Assembly: GCA_019359435.1 (NCBI GenBank) | Contig: JAHHHI010000106.1 | Location: forward strand, 1 to 42,201 | From: Kaiparowitsia implicata GSE-PSE-MK54-09C | Lineage (GTDB): Bacteria; Cyanobacteriota; Cyanobacteriia; Elainellales; Elainellaceae | DNA length: 42,201 nt | Reading direction: 5' to 3' | Part shown: positions 41,562 through 42,201 of the stretch, one piece after another | Position numbering within the stretch: the first letter of the stretch is position 1 | How the letters are laid out: each line of letters opens with the position of its first letter | The notes under the pieces: generated by a model | Told to the model about the DNA's origin: nothing | Database searches by the model: none | Seen by the model: only the letters and a program-made list of their open reading frames with translations | Translations under genes and position numbers: made by a program

Positions 41562-42193
41562 TCTAAGCTGCCACCCGGTTCCGCCCGCCGCTCTTGGCGT
41601 CATACAGCGCTATATCGGCGCGATGGATCAAGTCGGTCGGGCTGAGTCCGACGACGACAAGGCCGCGGCGCCGATACTGACCGTAATGCCAACCACGTCC
41701 TTGTCGGTCTTTAGGCAGATCTTATATTTGCCTTGCGCACCCTTTCGGCCACAGCGAGCGCACCGCCTCGGTCAGTGTCCGGTAGGACGACGCAGAACTC
41801 CTCGCCGCCCATTCAGCCCAAGCTGTCGCAGCGCCGCAGTTGGTGCGCGAATAGTTGTTACAATCGCCCCCAGCACCGCGTCCCCAAAGGCGTGACCGCA
41901 CCGGCCATTGAGGCCTTCGAACTTGTCCGCATCGATTATCAGGCAGCAAAGGGGCGAGTGCTTCCGCGCCGCCAAGGCGATATCGCGAGCAGCTTAGGTT
42001 AGACATGGCACGCGACGCATGGCACCGATCAAACCGTCGAGTGTGGCCATCAGCCGCAATTCAAGCTGCTCCATGGTGGAGCGCACCCCATTTTGACCAG
42101 ACAGGCGGCATAGCCGATAAGGCATAGGCATGCGCCTATGAGTACGACTATGTCCAAGAGTCCCGATGAGCCGTTCCGACGGGTCGAAGTCAT
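41562..42193 (-). pseudogene. Membrane-anchored diguanylate cyclase (GGDEF), multiply disrupted
   Basis: With GGAGGTG before it, the ATG at 42193 starts MTSTRRNGSSGLLDIVVLIG, ACLCLIGYAACLV, a membrane anchor. After a shift the cyclase domain follows: MATLDGLIGAMRR, a TAA near 42000, then ALAARKHSPLCCLIIDADKF and GHAFGDAVLGAIVTTIR; another shift is needed to read MGGEEFCVVLPDTDRGGALA (preceded by a TGA), and others to read ITVSIGAAALSSSD and ALYDAKSGGRNRVAA at the stop (41562-41564). GGEEF itself is intact, but at least four lesions separate the parts. Its 3' end is duplicated at 29236-29356, where that copy keeps the frame. Confidence 0.83.
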
Positions 42194-42201
42194 CACCTCC
42201 G

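Noticed and set aside
1-42201. CRISPR array or integrase/attachment site
   Set aside because: No regularly spaced repeats, no integrase or cas genes and no tRNA-adjacent duplications were seen.

Overview
The window looks like chromosome or accessory replicon of an alphaproteobacterium of the Hyphomicrobiales, most likely Devosia-like. I infer this from high GC, the MCP type, the GntR-TRAP-idonate dehydrogenase operon, the sugar-binding protein remnant and the SCO/F510_1955/cytochrome c block. No rRNA, tRNA, CRISPR array or replication origin is visible, so placement rests on gene types alone.

Layout. 1-1.6 kb: end of a type I secretion ATPase and its HlyD-type adaptor. 1.7-5.7 kb: a decayed stretch with remnants of an ice-binding-like (DUF3494) protein, RlpA, a sugar-binding protein and an SDR, one small secreted protein, two PilZ genes (one cut off) and a deleted IS256-type element. 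5.7-10.9 kb: hybrid sensor kinase, single-domain response regulator and double-domain KaiC-like ATPase, all on the minus strand. 11-15.1 kb: GrpB remnant, long hairpin, GAF/HWE-type histidine kinase, then a divergent pair of FAD oxidase and HxlR regulator. 15.3-18.9 kb: frameshifted chemotaxis receptor and IS66 remnant. 18.9-23.8 kb: intact gntR-dctP-dctQ-dctM-idnD operon for uptake and oxidation of a sugar acid. 24-27.3 kb: decayed EamA/CDF transporter pair and a few hypothetical genes. 27.3-28.7 kb: TetR regulator and divergent DUF2306 membrane protein with two palindromic operators between them. 29.2-32.7 kb: diguanylate cyclase fragment joined to a decayed yhhQ, intact queF, a DMT exporter, a coupled YCII/deoxyribosyltransferase-like pair and a frameshifted PII-like gene. 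32.8-35.3 kb: Met/Cys-rich membrane protein, SCO, F510_1955 protein and broken cytochrome c, probably copper/redox related. 36.2-42.2 kb: a c-di-GMP block with a degenerate GGDEF/EAL-PilZ protein, a PAS-PAS-GGDEF-EAL enzyme, a stand-alone BLUF blue-light sensor overlapping it, an autotransporter barrel remnant and a decayed diguanylate cyclase.

Two themes stand out. The first is signalling: three PilZ genes (one truncated), three GGDEF genes or remnants, a BLUF photoreceptor, two histidine kinases, a REC protein and a KaiC-like ATPase lie within 42 kb. The best candidate for an unusual system is the BLUF / GGDEF-EAL / PilZ trio at 36.3-40.5 kb, which looks like a split light-responsive c-di-GMP module. 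The second is decay: about seventeen genes or remnants carry nonsense codons, small frameshifts, internal deletions or truncations, interleaved with long intact genes (1000, 742, 552, 480 and 468 codons). That contrast argues against uniform sequencing error, although a 17-G homopolymer at 8832 advises checking the reads.
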